In this document: positions 26,090-35,292 of the stretch, one piece after another | Numbering within the stretch: the stretch's first letter is position 1 | How the letters are laid out: each line of letters begins with the position of its first letter | Assembly (NCBI RefSeq): GCF_021532275.1 | Contig: NZ_JACBOT010000013.1 | Location: 1-64,000 of the forward strand | Direction of reading: 5' to 3' | Origin: Brevibacterium sp. UCMA 11754 | GTDB taxonomy: Bacteria; Actinomycetota; Actinomycetes; Actinomycetales; Brevibacteriaceae | Length of the DNA stretch: 64,000 bases | Made by a program: the position numbers and the translations under genes | Notes under the pieces: model-generated | Databases searched by the model: none | What the model saw: the letters and a program-made list of their open reading frames with translations, nothing else | What the model was told of the DNA's origin: nothing

Positions 26090-26538
26090 TCGAAGGGGGC
26101 GTTGACTGAGCGGTCACGCAGGACGGTCTGAGCCTGGAAGCGCTCGATCGGCGACAGGGTCTTCGGGCGGGACTCGGCAGCGGAATCTGCGACGTCCGTG
26201 GAGCCTTCGGAATCGATCGCCTGAGCGGGTTTGTCGCTGTCGCCCGTCGACTGCTCCCGAAGCTTCGACTCCCGGATGGCTGAATCCTCTTCGACGAGAG
26301 CCTCGCGTACGATCCGACGTGGATCGTACTGGCGTGGATCCAGTTTCTGCCAATCGACGTCGTTGAAGTCATCCCCGAAGTCGCGACGCACGCTGTCCTT
26401 CGCGCCCTCAGCCATGCGACGCATCTGGCGCACCAGGTCGCGCAGCTTCTGCGCGTATTCGGGCAGGCGTTTGGGCCCGATGACGACAAGAGCGACTACC
26501 ACCAGGATCAACATCTCGGTGCCGTTGATACCCAACAT
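26074..26538 (-). CDS. tatB: Twin-arginine translocase subunit TatB
   Basis: 154-residue protein with the TatA/B/Hcf106 layout: a short N-terminal stretch MLGINGTEMLILVVVALVVI (one membrane helix), then GPKRLPEYAQKLRDLVRQ (GP hinge plus amphipathic helix) and a long acidic tail. The longer amphipathic region and tail favour TatB over TatA, as does the conserved position beside mrp (Rv1224-Rv1229c in mycobacteria). With TatC it recognises twin-arginine signal peptides. TAGACT lies 7 nt before the ATG, so the mRNA is probably leaderless. Confidence 0.88.
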   Translation of the reverse strand: MLGINGTEMLILVVVALVVIGPKRLPEYAQKLRDLVRQMRRMAEGAKDSVRRDFGDDFNDVDWQKLDPRQYDPRRIVREALVEEDSAIRESKLREQSTGDSDKPAQAIDSEGSTDVADSAAESRPKTLSPIERFQAQTVLRDRSVNAPFDTEAT

Positions 26539-26545
26539 GAGAACA

Positions 26546-26551
26546 AGTCTA
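26546..26551 (-). promoter_or_regulatory. -10 element TAGACT for tatB
   Basis: TAGACT, 7 nt, ATG at 26538 on the minus strand. Confidence 0.45.
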
Positions 26552-26623
26552 CCGTGCAGGGCAGTAGGCTCGACTCACGGTCAGCACAGGATCGGTCACA
26601 TGCCACAGGAGGGAACTGCGCGA

Positions 26624-26956
26624 ATGGACGAGGTGGTCGTGGAACGAGTTCTGCGCATCGTCGAACTTGTGCCGGTGGGAAACGTCGTCAATTACGGGAC
26701 CATCGGACTGGTCGCCTCCTGCTCACCGCGCTACGTCGGGCGGGTGATGAAGGAATTCGGCTCGAATGTCACCTGGTGGAGGGTCGTCAACGCTGCTGGA
26801 GTGCTGCCTGAGGCTCTGCTTCCCACGGCTCGCGAACACTGGGAAGAGGAGGGCACCCCGCACACGCATGAGAAGGTCAGCAGAACAGCCTTCGTCGACG
26901 TCGAAGATCTCGAGGAGCTGTGGCGGACCCACGGAATCGATCCCGGAAGCGGTTAG
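26624..26956 (+). CDS. Alkyltransferase-like (MGMT-fold) DNA-binding protein
   Basis: 110-residue protein with the MGMT C-terminal fold: LVPVGNVVNYGTIGLVA, then SPRYVGRVMKEF and TWWRVVNAAG. In true methyltransferases the last block is PCHRV; here the reactive cysteine position is Trp, so it cannot accept an alkyl group. This is the hallmark of ATL proteins, which bind alkyl-guanine and pass the lesion to nucleotide excision repair. Start: ATG at 26624 has AGGAGGG 10 nt upstream; an alternative ATG at 26600 adds eight residues. The N-terminal domain of Ada/MGMT is absent. Confidence 0.85.
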   Translation: MDEVVVERVLRIVELVPVGNVVNYGTIGLVASCSPRYVGRVMKEFGSNVTWWRVVNAAGVLPEALLPTAREHWEEEGTPHTHEKVSRTAFVDVEDLEELWRTHGIDPGSG

Positions 26957-26992
26957 ACTGGGAGCCAAATATCAGCCGAAAGGGAGGGTCGA

Positions 26993-27631
26993 TTGTCACG
27001 CGAGAACGCAGGTGATCTCACCTTCTCCGAACAGTACAACGGGCCCGATCCGCTCCTGGACGCCGCGCGGGCGCTCTCACACGAGAACGGCCTGGCCCCG
27101 GTGTCCCAGACGACGGCGTCGACGCTGACTCTTCTGGCCCGGCTGCTCACACCTGTCGCCGCGGTCGAAGTCGGTACCGGCGCCGGCACCTCGACATTGG
27201 CGCTGCTGCGGGGAATGCCCAATGCAGGGATCCTGACCTCAATCGACACGAACTCCACAGCTCAGAGTGCCGCCCGCGATCTCATCGACATGGCAGGCAT
27301 CCGGCACAGCCGTCTGCGCCTGATGAGCGGGCGTGCCGAAGACGTCCTCCAACGCCTGGCACCGAGCGCCTATGACATGGTCTTCATCGACTCGGAACCA
27401 ACCAACCTCGAACGCATGATCGAACCTGCGCTGCGTCTGCTCGACGCGCACGGGCTCCTCGTCATCCATCAGACGCTGCTCAAGGGCGGCGTGGCCGACC
27501 CCGTCGACCGTTCGCCGCGGACCCAGGCGGCGCGGGGGCTGCTCAACCGGCTGGCCGAACAGGAACGCCTCGAACGCGTCCTGCTGCCCATCGGCCAGGG
27601 CCTGCTGATGGTGCAGAAGACCCGGCGGTGA
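26993..27631 (+). CDS. SAM-dependent O-methyltransferase (catechol-OMT-like)
   Basis: 212-residue class I methyltransferase. The SAM-binding motif is AAVEVGTGAGTSTLALL; ILTSIDTN supplies the ribose-binding acid and YDMVFIDSEP the metal/active-site region of the caffeoyl-CoA/catechol family. TTG start at 26993 is supported by AAGGGAGGG 4 nt upstream. TAGACT near 26956 fits a promoter that gives a short leader. The mycobacterial counterpart by order is Rv1220c. Substrate unknown. Confidence 0.88.
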   Translation: MSRENAGDLTFSEQYNGPDPLLDAARALSHENGLAPVSQTTASTLTLLARLLTPVAAVEVGTGAGTSTLALLRGMPNAGILTSIDTNSTAQSAARDLIDMAGIRHSRLRLMSGRAEDVLQRLAPSAYDMVFIDSEPTNLERMIEPALRLLDAHGLLVIHQTLLKGGVADPVDRSPRTQAARGLLNRLAEQERLERVLLPIGQGLLMVQKTRR

Positions 27632-27638
27632 ATGCGGA

Positions 27639-27670
27639 AACAGCAGAGACTCTGCGAAGTCTCTGCTGTT
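27639..27670. terminator. 13-bp perfect hairpin, bidirectional terminator
   Basis: AACAGCAGAGACT / AGTCTCTGCTGTT with a 6-nt loop, between the convergent methyltransferase and DUF3117 genes. Confidence 0.8.
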
Positions 27671-27716
27671 CGTTTCGCTGAGCTGATTGCTCAGCTGGGA
27701 AAATGTGCTGTGCTGC

Positions 27717-27887
27717 TCACTGGCCCAAGGTCTCGGCCAGGGTGTCGTGGAGATCTGTGGCTTCGTCTCTGCTGAGTTCGATCACCAGACGGCCTCCGCC
27801 CTCGACTGGGAGCCGCATCACCATGCCTCGACCTTCTTTGGTCACTTCCAGAGGTCCGTCGCCGGTGCGGGGTTTCTGGGCTGCCAT
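27717..27887 (-). CDS. DUF3117 small protein
   Basis: 56-residue protein easily missed because of its size. It starts MAAQKPRTGDGPLEVTKEGR, continues GMVMRLPVEGGGRLVIEL and ends LAETLGQ. This is the highly conserved actinobacterial DUF3117 family (usually MAAMKPRTGDGPLEVTKEGR). GGAAGGAAG precedes the ATG by about 8 nt. A possible -35 TTGACC lies about 85 nt upstream. Function unknown; conservation across Actinobacteria argues for a core role. Confidence 0.92.
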   Translation of the reverse strand: MAAQKPRTGDGPLEVTKEGRGMVMRLPVEGGGRLVIELSRDEATDLHDTLAETLGQ

Positions 27888-28018
27888 GTGGGCTCTTCCT
27901 TCCGTTGATTATGCAAAGACGGTTCACGCTCGATGGACCGAATGTTGTACACACGATTATTCCACGATCCGGTCAAGGACGGGTAACCCGATCGAATTAT
28001 GACATCCGAGCCTGTCCG

Positions 28019-29254
28019 TCAGGGCGGCAGATCCGCCGGTGGAGTGAAGTGCCACAGGAAGGCGACCCACACGATCTGAAGCAGGACGAACGCGCACACC
28101 ACCGCCGCCCGGTACCCCCGAGAGCGGACCAGCGACAGGGTCAGCGCCATCGGGAACAGCGGCAGCAGCAGTCGCAGGGTCGAGGTCTGCGGAGTGAAGA
28201 AGATGAGCAGGTAGACACCATAGGCCAGACAGAAGTACTGCAGGGTCCGGCCCATCCTGGCCCCCGCTGGGGAGAAGATCAGGGCCAACATTCCCGCGAT
28301 GACGACGAAGAGGAGCACCGGGCCCAGCGGACCGATGAGACTGTTAGCCTGAGCCAACCACTGCACAAGGTAGGTCGACTCCCCCGTGTGCCATGCCGCC
28401 TCGGTATCCGTGTACGCCGTCAACGATCCCGTCGTCAACCACGCGTGGGCGGGGTGGACCAGGGCCGCGACGCACGAGAGCACACCCAGGGACCAGGATC
28501 GGACCACCTCGGCGATGGGATACGCATCCTGCTTGCGGTGAGCGAAACGGTCGATGAGGTGCAGCAGCATGAAGAAGGAGAAGGCGACGCCGATGGGGCG
28601 AGACAGATCCATCAGAAACACGACGGGTATCGCGCTCAGGTAGCGGCGTTCGACGACGAGGAAGAGCGCGGTGGCCTGCAGGAGGAGCGTCACAGACTCC
28701 GCATACCCGGTGGAGAAGATGGCGGCCGGGGGAAAGAACATGACAAGGGCCAGACCCGTCAGGGCCTGTCCCGGGTCCGTGTATCTGCGAAACAGCGCAA
28801 GGATGACGATGGCGGCAAGTCCGGCTGCGATCGTCGAGACGATCGGTGAGATCACCTCGTAGCTCAGCCCGGTCACGCTCGAAAGGTTGCCGACCACAGC
28901 CGGATGCAGCGGGTAGAACGCCCATTGGTTCTCCGTCACCGCTCCCGACTCATCAGTGGGCAGGATGCTCGGGTAGCCCTCCTTCGCGACTCGGCCGTAC
29001 CAGCCGCCGTCCCAGAAGTTGAGGAAGTCGTTGAGGGTGGTGGTGACAGGGCTTGAGGACCAGTTCGCCGGGTCCTGGCGCTTGAGGACAGCGGCGAAGA
29101 TCGAGATGCTCACGACTCGTGAGACGAAGTAGACGGCGATGGCCTGAACCCACACGGGCAGGGTGAGGAACAGGTTGCCGAATCGTGACAGGCGGGAGGA
29201 GCTGAAGACTTCAGGGGCGAGGGTGATTCCGGGGAGGTCGTGGGCTCTGCTCAT
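28019..29254 (-). CDS. PIG-V-like mannosyltransferase, polytopic membrane protein
   Basis: 411-residue protein with about ten membrane helices. FWDGGWYGRVAKEGYP after the first helix is the PIG-V/GT-C loop motif with the acidic residue expected to hold the dolichyl/polyprenyl-phosphate sugar. Further landmarks are NQWAFYPLHPAVV and SRPIGVAFSFFMLLHL. Such proteins probably add mannose to lipids or cell-wall glycans outside the membrane using polyprenyl-phosphate-mannose. The start at 29254 overlaps the stop of the DivIVA-like gene by 4 nt, so they are co-translated. Acceptor unknown. Confidence 0.8.
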   Translation of the reverse strand: MSRAHDLPGITLAPEVFSSSRLSRFGNLFLTLPVWVQAIAVYFVSRVVSISIFAAVLKRQDPANWSSSPVTTTLNDFLNFWDGGWYGRVAKEGYPSILPTDESGAVTENQWAFYPLHPAVVGNLSSVTGLSYEVISPIVSTIAAGLAAIVILALFRRYTDPGQALTGLALVMFFPPAAIFSTGYAESVTLLLQATALFLVVERRYLSAIPVVFLMDLSRPIGVAFSFFMLLHLIDRFAHRKQDAYPIAEVVRSWSLGVLSCVAALVHPAHAWLTTGSLTAYTDTEAAWHTGESTYLVQWLAQANSLIGPLGPVLLFVVIAGMLALIFSPAGARMGRTLQYFCLAYGVYLLIFFTPQTSTLRLLLPLFPMALTLSLVRSRGYRAAVVCAFVLLQIVWVAFLWHFTPPADLPP

Positions 29255-29520
29255 TGCTGCCCGCGTGCGGCTTCCAACTCGTGGATGCGGGTGCGCAGCA
29301 CTCTCATCGCTTCGTCGACGTCCTCCATGCGGTAGCCCCGCAGGGCGGGCCGGAATGAGAGTCCGTCGAGGTCCTCGGGTGTGAAGTCGTGAGGCAGAGG
29401 CTCCCACGCTGCTTCGGTCTCCTCAGCGGATTCGGCGGAGAAGACGTTGAATGTTGCCGCCAGCACGATCACGAGCACGAAGATCGCTGCGGCCACTCCG
29501 ATCACAATCCACAATGGCAT
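29251..29520 (-). CDS. Membrane-anchored DivIVA-domain protein
   Basis: 89-residue protein. Residues 3-27 are one membrane helix (LWIVIGVAAAIFVLVIVLAA); the C-terminal half, LSFRPALRGYRMEDVDEAMRV plus a short coiled coil, is the DivIVA N-terminal motif (FxxxxRGYxxxDVD). Small proteins of this type (Rv1209 in mycobacteria) sit next to folP2. Probably localises envelope synthesis or binds curved membranes; this is inference. Confidence 0.82.
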   Translation of the reverse strand: MPLWIVIGVAAAIFVLVIVLAATFNVFSAESAEETEAAWEPLPHDFTPEDLDGLSFRPALRGYRMEDVDEAMRVLRTRIHELEAARGQQ

Positions 29521-29551
29521 ACGGTCATTTTCTCACAGTGGGCTCGCCTGC

Positions 29552-30451
29552 TCAGCGCAGGCCGCGCACGGTGTGTTCGGGTACCGCATCTCCGATGATC
29601 GCCAGGGTCACAGCAAGGGCGTCTGCAGTGGCGCGGACGTCGTGGGTGCGGATCATCGCGGCACCCTTGGCTGCGGCCAGTGCGGTGGCCGCGATTGTTC
29701 CGTGCAGTCGCTGCGACGGTTCCACGTCGCCGATGGCCTCACCGACGAAGTCCTTGCGGGAGATTGCCAGCAGCACTCGGAACCGGGTCTCGGTGAACCT
29801 CTGAAGTTCACGAAGCAGCCGCAGTGACTGATAGGTGTTCTTCCCGAAGTCAGGTGTCGGATCGATGATGATCTTCTCGGCCGTGACACCGGCGTCCAGG
29901 GCCGCCTCGGCCAGCCCGATCACTCCGGCCAGAGTCCGGTCGACGACTTCGCCGGCGGTCAGGCCGTATCGGTTGCGGTGGGCATCGGTGCGCGGAGACA
30001 GACCGCCCGTATGCGAGCAGACGATGCCCACGTCGTTCTTCGCTGCGACGGATGCCAGCTCGGGATCGACACCTGCCCAAGTGTCGTTGAGCAGTCCGGC
30101 TCCGGCCGCGCAGGCCGCCTCGGCGACCTCGTGACGCCAGGTGTCGACGCTGATGAGCATGGTGGGGTGACTGTGCGCGACGGCCTCGATGACGGGGCAG
30201 ACACGATCGATCTCCTCGGCGACGGAGATCTCCCGGCCCCGGCCGGCCCGCACCCCTCCGATGTCGACGATGTGCGCACCTTCCTGCGCAGCTGCGGCAA
30301 CCGCGTCAATGGCCTCTTCGGCGGTGGACGCGGATTCGTAGAACGAGTCCGTGGTCCTGTTGATCACGGCCATGATGGCAGGGCTGCCCGGCCGTGCCTG
30401 TGACAGGTCGAAGCCGCCGAGGTGGGGGCTTGGCTGCTCTGCGTCCCTCAC
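29552..30451 (-). CDS. folP2: Dihydropteroate synthase paralogue, FolP2 type
   Basis: 299-residue TIM-barrel protein. The canonical DHPS loop NVTPDSFSDGG reads VINRTTDSFYESA, and DIGGESTRPG reads DIGGVRAGRG; VSVDTWR, NDTWAG, IIIDPTPDFGKN and LLAISRKDFVGE are retained. These replacements match the FolP2 subfamily, whose mycobacterial member (Rv1207) was reported not to make dihydropteroate. The pterin-binding Asp and Lys are kept, so it may bind a pterin-like ligand. It overlaps the LOG gene by 4 nt and belongs to a LOG-folP2-DivIVA-mannosyltransferase operon. A true folP is expected elsewhere. Confidence 0.85.
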   Translation of the reverse strand: MRDAEQPSPHLGGFDLSQARPGSPAIMAVINRTTDSFYESASTAEEAIDAVAAAAQEGAHIVDIGGVRAGRGREISVAEEIDRVCPVIEAVAHSHPTMLISVDTWRHEVAEAACAAGAGLLNDTWAGVDPELASVAAKNDVGIVCSHTGGLSPRTDAHRNRYGLTAGEVVDRTLAGVIGLAEAALDAGVTAEKIIIDPTPDFGKNTYQSLRLLRELQRFTETRFRVLLAISRKDFVGEAIGDVEPSQRLHGTIAATALAAAKGAAMIRTHDVRATADALAVTLAIIGDAVPEHTVRGLR

Positions 30452-31326
30452 TGTCCGTCTCCGTCTCCGGCGTCGGCGATGGCAGTGCCGATGATGTCGA
30501 CGACTTCATCGATGTCATCAGTGAGGGTGAACAGGTTCATGTCCCGGTCGCTGATGGTGCCTTCGACCAAAAGCGTCGTGGTCATCCAGTCGATGAGTCC
30601 CCGCCAGTAGGCGGTGCCGAAGAGCACGATCGGAAACGAGGTGACCTTTCCGGTCTGGACCATGGTGAAGGCTTCGAAGAGTTCGTCGAGGGTGCCGAAG
30701 CCACCGGGCATGACAACGAAGCCGCGCGAGTATTTGAGGAACATCGTCTTGCGGACGAAGAAGTAGCGGAAGTTCACGCCGAGTTCGACGTGGTCGTTGA
30801 GTCCGGATTCGAAGGGCAGCTCGATGCCGAGGCCGATCGAGACTCCCCCCGCCTCCCGGGCACCCAGGTTCCCGGCTTCCATGATGCCTGGTCCGCCGCC
30901 GGTGATGATCGCGTTGCCACGGGCGGCGATTCGCCGGGCGATCTCACGGGCATCCTGATAGGCCTGCGTGTCCGCGCTCAGTCGGGCCGAGCCGAAGATC
31001 GACACGGCCGGTCCGATCTCTGCCAGGGAGCCGAAGCCCTCGACGAACTCGGATTGGATCCGCAGCACTCGCCAGGGGTCCTCGTGGACCCAGTCGGAGG
31101 TGTCGCGGGATTCGAGCAGGCTCTGGTCCGCTGTGGTCGTGGGCACCTGAGAGCCGCGCAGACGCAGGGACCCTTTGCTGTAGAACGCCGCGTCAATGGG
31201 TGCGGACTCATCGGTCGGGGATTCGGCAACGGCCGGATCGTTGGTGGCTGGTTCGTTGGCAGCTGGTTCATTGGCTGTCGGCTCGTTGGCGGTTGGCTCG
31301 CCGGCAGCCGGATCGTGCTCGCCCAT
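30448..31326 (-). CDS. LOG-family Rossmann-fold phosphoribohydrolase
   Basis: 292-residue protein with LOG (lonely guy) signatures: GSARLSADTQAYQDARE, ITGGGPGIMEAGN and VVMPGGFGTLDELFEAFTMVQ (the PGGxGTxxE catalytic motif). LOG enzymes release adenine-type bases from nucleoside 5'-monophosphates; the mycobacterial homologue Rv1205 makes cytokinins. The first 45 or so residues are low-complexity pentapeptide repeats (TANEP, AANEP) from a 15-bp DNA repeat and are probably disordered. It is 7 nt after dapE on the same strand. Confidence 0.9.
   Translation of the reverse strand: MGEHDPAAGEPTANEPTANEPAANEPATNDPAVAESPTDESAPIDAAFYSKGSLRLRGSQVPTTTADQSLLESRDTSDWVHEDPWRVLRIQSEFVEGFGSLAEIGPAVSIFGSARLSADTQAYQDAREIARRIAARGNAIITGGGPGIMEAGNLGAREAGGVSIGLGIELPFESGLNDHVELGVNFRYFFVRKTMFLKYSRGFVVMPGGFGTLDELFEAFTMVQTGKVTSFPIVLFGTAYWRGLIDWMTTTLLVEGTISDRDMNLFTLTDDIDEVVDIIGTAIADAGDGDGQ
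31236..31310. repeat. Five 15-bp tandem repeats encoding xANEP pentapeptides
   Basis: Units such as GTTCGTTGGCAGCTG and GCTCGTTGGCGGTTG run head to tail inside the 5' end of the LOG gene. They encode TANEP, TANEP, AANEP and ATNDP on the minus strand. Repeats are 60-85 percent alike by eye. Confidence 0.75.
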
Positions 31327-31332
31327 TGGGTC

Positions 31333-32499
31333 TCAGCGCCCTTCGAGGTAGTCGCGCAGCGTCCGGGCGGCATCTTCGACCTCTGTGACGGCGACATGCT
31401 CATCGGACTTGTGGGCGTACAGGGGGTTGCCTGGCCCGAAGTTCACTGCAGGCACTCCCAGTGCGCTGAACCTCGAGACATCGGTCCATCCCAGCTTCGG
31501 TGCGGGCGAGAGCCCAAGTGTGTCGATGAAGTCCTGAGCGATCTCGCGATCGAGACCGGGCCTGGCGCCTTCTGCCGCATCCGTGACGACGACGTCGAAG
31601 CCGGTGAAGAACTCGCGCAGGAAGCCCTCTGCCTCGGCCGCGGACCTGCTTGGGGCGAAACGGTAGTTCACTGCGACTGTGCAGGCATCGGGCACGACGT
31701 TGCCCGCGACTCCCCCGGAGATCGAGACAGCGGACAGGGATTCACGGTAGTCGAGTCCGTCGACGTTCACGGTCCCGGTTTCGTGCTCGGCCAGGCGTCC
31801 CAGTACTTCTGCGGCGGCATGGATTGCGTTGACCCCCATGAAGGCACGTGCGGAATGGGCACGGACCCCGGTCGTGGACACGTTGACCCTGATGGTGCCG
31901 TTGCAGCCACCCTCGACGGAAGCGTTCGAGGGTTCTCCGAGGATCGCGAAATCACCGCCCAGCCAGTCGGGGTGGTTGCGTGAGACTCGTCCGAGTCCGT
32001 TGAGGGAGGCGTCGACCTCTTCGTGGTCGTAGAAGACCCAGCTGACGTCACGGTTCGGTTCGCGCAGGGCCGCGGCAGTGACCAGCGCCATCGCGACACC
32101 TGCCTTCATATCGCAGGCACCTCTGCCCCAGATGACTTCGTCGTCGGTGTAGTCGGCACCGTCCAGGTGCGTTCGCCGAGGAGGAAGGTTGTTCTCCACC
32201 GGCACCGTGTCCAGGTGACCGGCCACGACGATGCGTTCGGTATGCCCCAGCTGGGTGCGAGCGACGATGGTGTCTCCGTCGCGTAGGATCTCCAGGTCCG
32301 GTCCGGGCCCTGCACCGATGCGGTTGAGCACCTCGGCGACGGCATCGGTGATCGTTGTCTCATTGGCGGAGACCGATTCGATGGCACATAGGCGCCCCGT
32401 GAGATCGGCGGGGTTGTTGAGTGCTTCGAACAGGTAATCGGCCAGGTCACCAGTGGGGGTGAAAACGGATTCGGTCTCAGCAGATGGATCGACAGTCAT
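31333..32499 (-). CDS. dapE: Succinyl-diaminopimelate desuccinylase
   Basis: 388-residue M20-family amidohydrolase that removes succinate from N-succinyl-LL-diaminopimelate in lysine/peptidoglycan biosynthesis. The metal-site motifs are [24 protein letters not shown] and YDHEEVD, followed by ILGEPSN; the dimerisation lid domain starts at [11 protein letters not shown]; the last His is in [11 protein letters not shown]. The ATG at 32499 has TAGGCT 7 nt upstream, so the mRNA looks leaderless. Divergent from dapD across only 43 bp. Confidence 0.94.
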   Translation of the reverse strand: MTVDPSAETESVFTPTGDLADYLFEALNNPADLTGRLCAIESVSANETTITDAVAEVLNRIGAGPGPDLEILRDGDTIVARTQLGHTERIVVAGHLDTVPVENNLPPRRTHLDGADYTDDEVIWGRGACDMKAGVAMALVTAAALREPNRDVSWVFYDHEEVDASLNGLGRVSRNHPDWLGGDFAILGEPSNASVEGGCNGTIRVNVSTTGVRAHSARAFMGVNAIHAAAEVLGRLAEHETGTVNVDGLDYRESLSAVSISGGVAGNVVPDACTVAVNYRFAPSRSAAEAEGFLREFFTGFDVVVTDAAEGARPGLDREIAQDFIDTLGLSPAPKLGWTDVSRFSALGVPAVNFGPGNPLYAHKSDEHVAVTEVEDAARTLRDYLEGR

Positions 32500-32506
32500 A
32501 CCGCTT

Positions 32507-32535
32507 AGCCTAGTACTGCCGCTACCGACTAGTCT
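32507..32535. promoter_or_regulatory. Face-to-face dapE/dapD promoters sharing elements
   Basis: The minus-strand -10 for dapE (TAGGCT, 32507-32512) and the plus-strand -10 for dapD (TAGTCT, 32530-32535) are exactly 17 bp apart. Each hexamer therefore occupies the -35 position of the opposing promoter. Both lie 7 nt from their start codons. Only one RNA polymerase could fit at a time. Confidence 0.55.
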
Positions 32536-32542
32536 TGGTGGC

Positions 32543-33487
32543 ATGACAGAACGCATAGTTTCCGCGCGTGGCCTGGCCACCCTGCACAACGACTCAGTCC
32601 TCACCGCCTGGTACCCCACCCTGAGCACGGGAGAAACTCCGGACGCCGCCGAGGAGACCGCCGTCTCCCGTGCGAACACCGACGGGCTCGATGCCCTCGT
32701 CGGCACCGATGAGGCCCGAGGCACTCGAACCGAGGTCGTGACCACGACGATCGATCTCGACGCCGGTCCCGCCTCAGCCGCCGATGCCTACCTGCGCCTG
32801 CATGCGCTGTCTCACCGTGTGGTCGCTCCCAATGACGTCAACCTCGACGGGATCTTCGGTCACCTCGCGAACATCGTGTGGACCTCCGCCGGCGCCTGCT
32901 CTCCGGAGGACTTCGAAACCACCCGCGCTAAGCTGCTGGCCAACGGTCCTGTCGCCGTCTTCGGTCTGGACAAGTTCCCGCGTATGACCGACTTCGTCAT
33001 TCCCTCCGGTGTCCGCATCGCCGATGCCGATCGTGTCCGTCTCGGCGCACATCTGGCCTCGGGCACGACCGTCATGCACGAGGGCTTCGTGAACTTCAAT
33101 GCCGGCACGCTGGGCTCGGCGATGGTCGAGGGACGCATCTCCCAGGGCGTCGTCGTCGGCGACGGTTCCGACATCGGCGGCGGTGCCTCCATCATGGGCA
33201 CCCTGTCGGGCGGCGGCACGCACCGCATCTCGATCGGCAACGGCAGCCTGCTGGGTGCAAACTCCGGTGTGGGCATCTCCATCGGAGACGACTGCATCGT
33301 CGAAGCCGGGCTCTACATCACCGCCGGTACACGCGTCACCGTTCCAGGTGACGACGAGACGGTCGTGAAGGCCTCCGAACTCAGCGGTCAGAACAACATC
33401 CTCTTCCGCCGCAACTCCGTCACCGGCGCCGTCGAGGCGATTTCACGCTCGTCCAAGGGCATTGAGCTCAACCCCGACCTTCACTGA
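32543..33487 (+). CDS. dapD: Tetrahydrodipicolinate N-succinyltransferase (actinobacterial type)
   Basis: 314-residue enzyme that succinylates tetrahydrodipicolinate, the entry step of the succinylase branch to meso-diaminopimelate. The C-terminal half is a left-handed beta helix with hexapeptide repeats ([20 protein letters not shown], then [19 protein letters not shown]). [12 protein letters not shown] and [19 protein letters not shown] are features of the actinobacterial DapD. ATG at 32543 follows TAGTCT by 7 nt. A terminator follows. Confidence 0.93.
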   Translation: MTERIVSARGLATLHNDSVLTAWYPTLSTGETPDAAEETAVSRANTDGLDALVGTDEARGTRTEVVTTTIDLDAGPASAADAYLRLHALSHRVVAPNDVNLDGIFGHLANIVWTSAGACSPEDFETTRAKLLANGPVAVFGLDKFPRMTDFVIPSGVRIADADRVRLGAHLASGTTVMHEGFVNFNAGTLGSAMVEGRISQGVVVGDGSDIGGGASIMGTLSGGGTHRISIGNGSLLGANSGVGISIGDDCIVEAGLYITAGTRVTVPGDDETVVKASELSGQNNILFRRNSVTGAVEAISRSSKGIELNPDLH

Positions 33488-33530
33488 GCTTCAGGCTCCT
33501 GGCCTCTTTGCTGAGCAGGCCGTGAACTGA

Positions 33531-33575
33531 CACCCACGAGGGCGCGTCCACGAAAGTGGGCGCGCCCTCGTGGTG
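33531..33575 (+). terminator. dapD terminator
   Basis: Stem CACCCACGAGGGCGCG.CCAC / GTGGGCGCGCCCTCGTGGTG, about 19 bp with one mismatch and one bulge, GAAA tetraloop at 33552-33555. Confidence 0.75.
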
Positions 33576-33645
33576 TCTCAACCTCGTGGTGTCTCAACCT
33601 CGGACAGCAGGCGTGAGCGTGCCTGCCCGGGCAGACATGACAATA

Positions 33646-33709
33646 CGCCCTACACTCGGCTGCTGAACACCGTCTTGCAACGGGTTGAAGCAGTGCTGAG
33701 TGTAGGACG
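33646..33709 (-). terminator. Long imperfect hairpin downstream of gltA
   Basis: CCTACACTC (649-657) pairs with GAGTGTAGG (698-706) and pairing continues with mismatches through TGCTGAAC/GTTGAAGCA to an inner CCGT...ACGG loop. It lies 3' of citrate synthase. A small repeat element is another possibility. Confidence 0.5.
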
Positions 33710-33804
33710 CATTTGACCAGCGGTGCCTAGTGCCACCAGCGGTGCCGGTTACGGCGCAAGGGGTCAGTTACGGCCCAGGCAGCCGGCTGAGAGTGACGGT
33801 GCGA

Positions 33805-35088
<1,284 letters not shown>

Positions 35089-35109
35089 ATGTTCTCCTCA
35101 GCTTGGACC

Positions 35110-35132
35110 CACCTCAAGAACTTCCTGAGGTG
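35110..35132. promoter_or_regulatory. Inverted repeat CACCTCA-N9-TGAGGTG upstream of gltA
   Basis: Perfect 7-bp arms 21 nt before the gltA start, downstream of a possible minus-strand -10 (TAGTCT, 35153-35158). The spacing suits an operator or leader hairpin. The regulator cannot be named from sequence. Confidence 0.4.
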
Positions 35133-35292
35133 TCTTGCACAATTCCCTCAAAGACTACCGATAACTGTCAGAATCAAAAAATCACAGCCACCTGCTGATA
35201 CTGGCCAGTAACCTACTTGAACTGGCCGCACAGAGGGTTCTCGGGCTCAAATTCGGGTACTGAAGTGACCAGTCTTCTGGCCGCCGGACGGC

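Larger units (their letters stand above)
33488..33804. other. 317-bp convergent intergenic region with hairpins and short repeats
   Basis: No gene seen. It holds the dapD terminator, a 16-bp tandem duplication (CCTCGTGGTGTCTCAA at 33566-33581 and 33582-33597), a 12-bp palindrome CTGCCCGGGCAG and a long imperfect hairpin that probably ends citrate synthase transcription. Confidence 0.7.

Noticed and set aside
27905..28849. 314-residue plus-strand frame opposite the mannosyltransferase
   Set aside because: Gln/Arg/Glu-rich composition typical of antisense to hydrophobic codons.
33646..33709. tRNA or riboswitch
   Set aside because: Folds as a single long hairpin, without a cloverleaf, TTCGA arm or CCA end.
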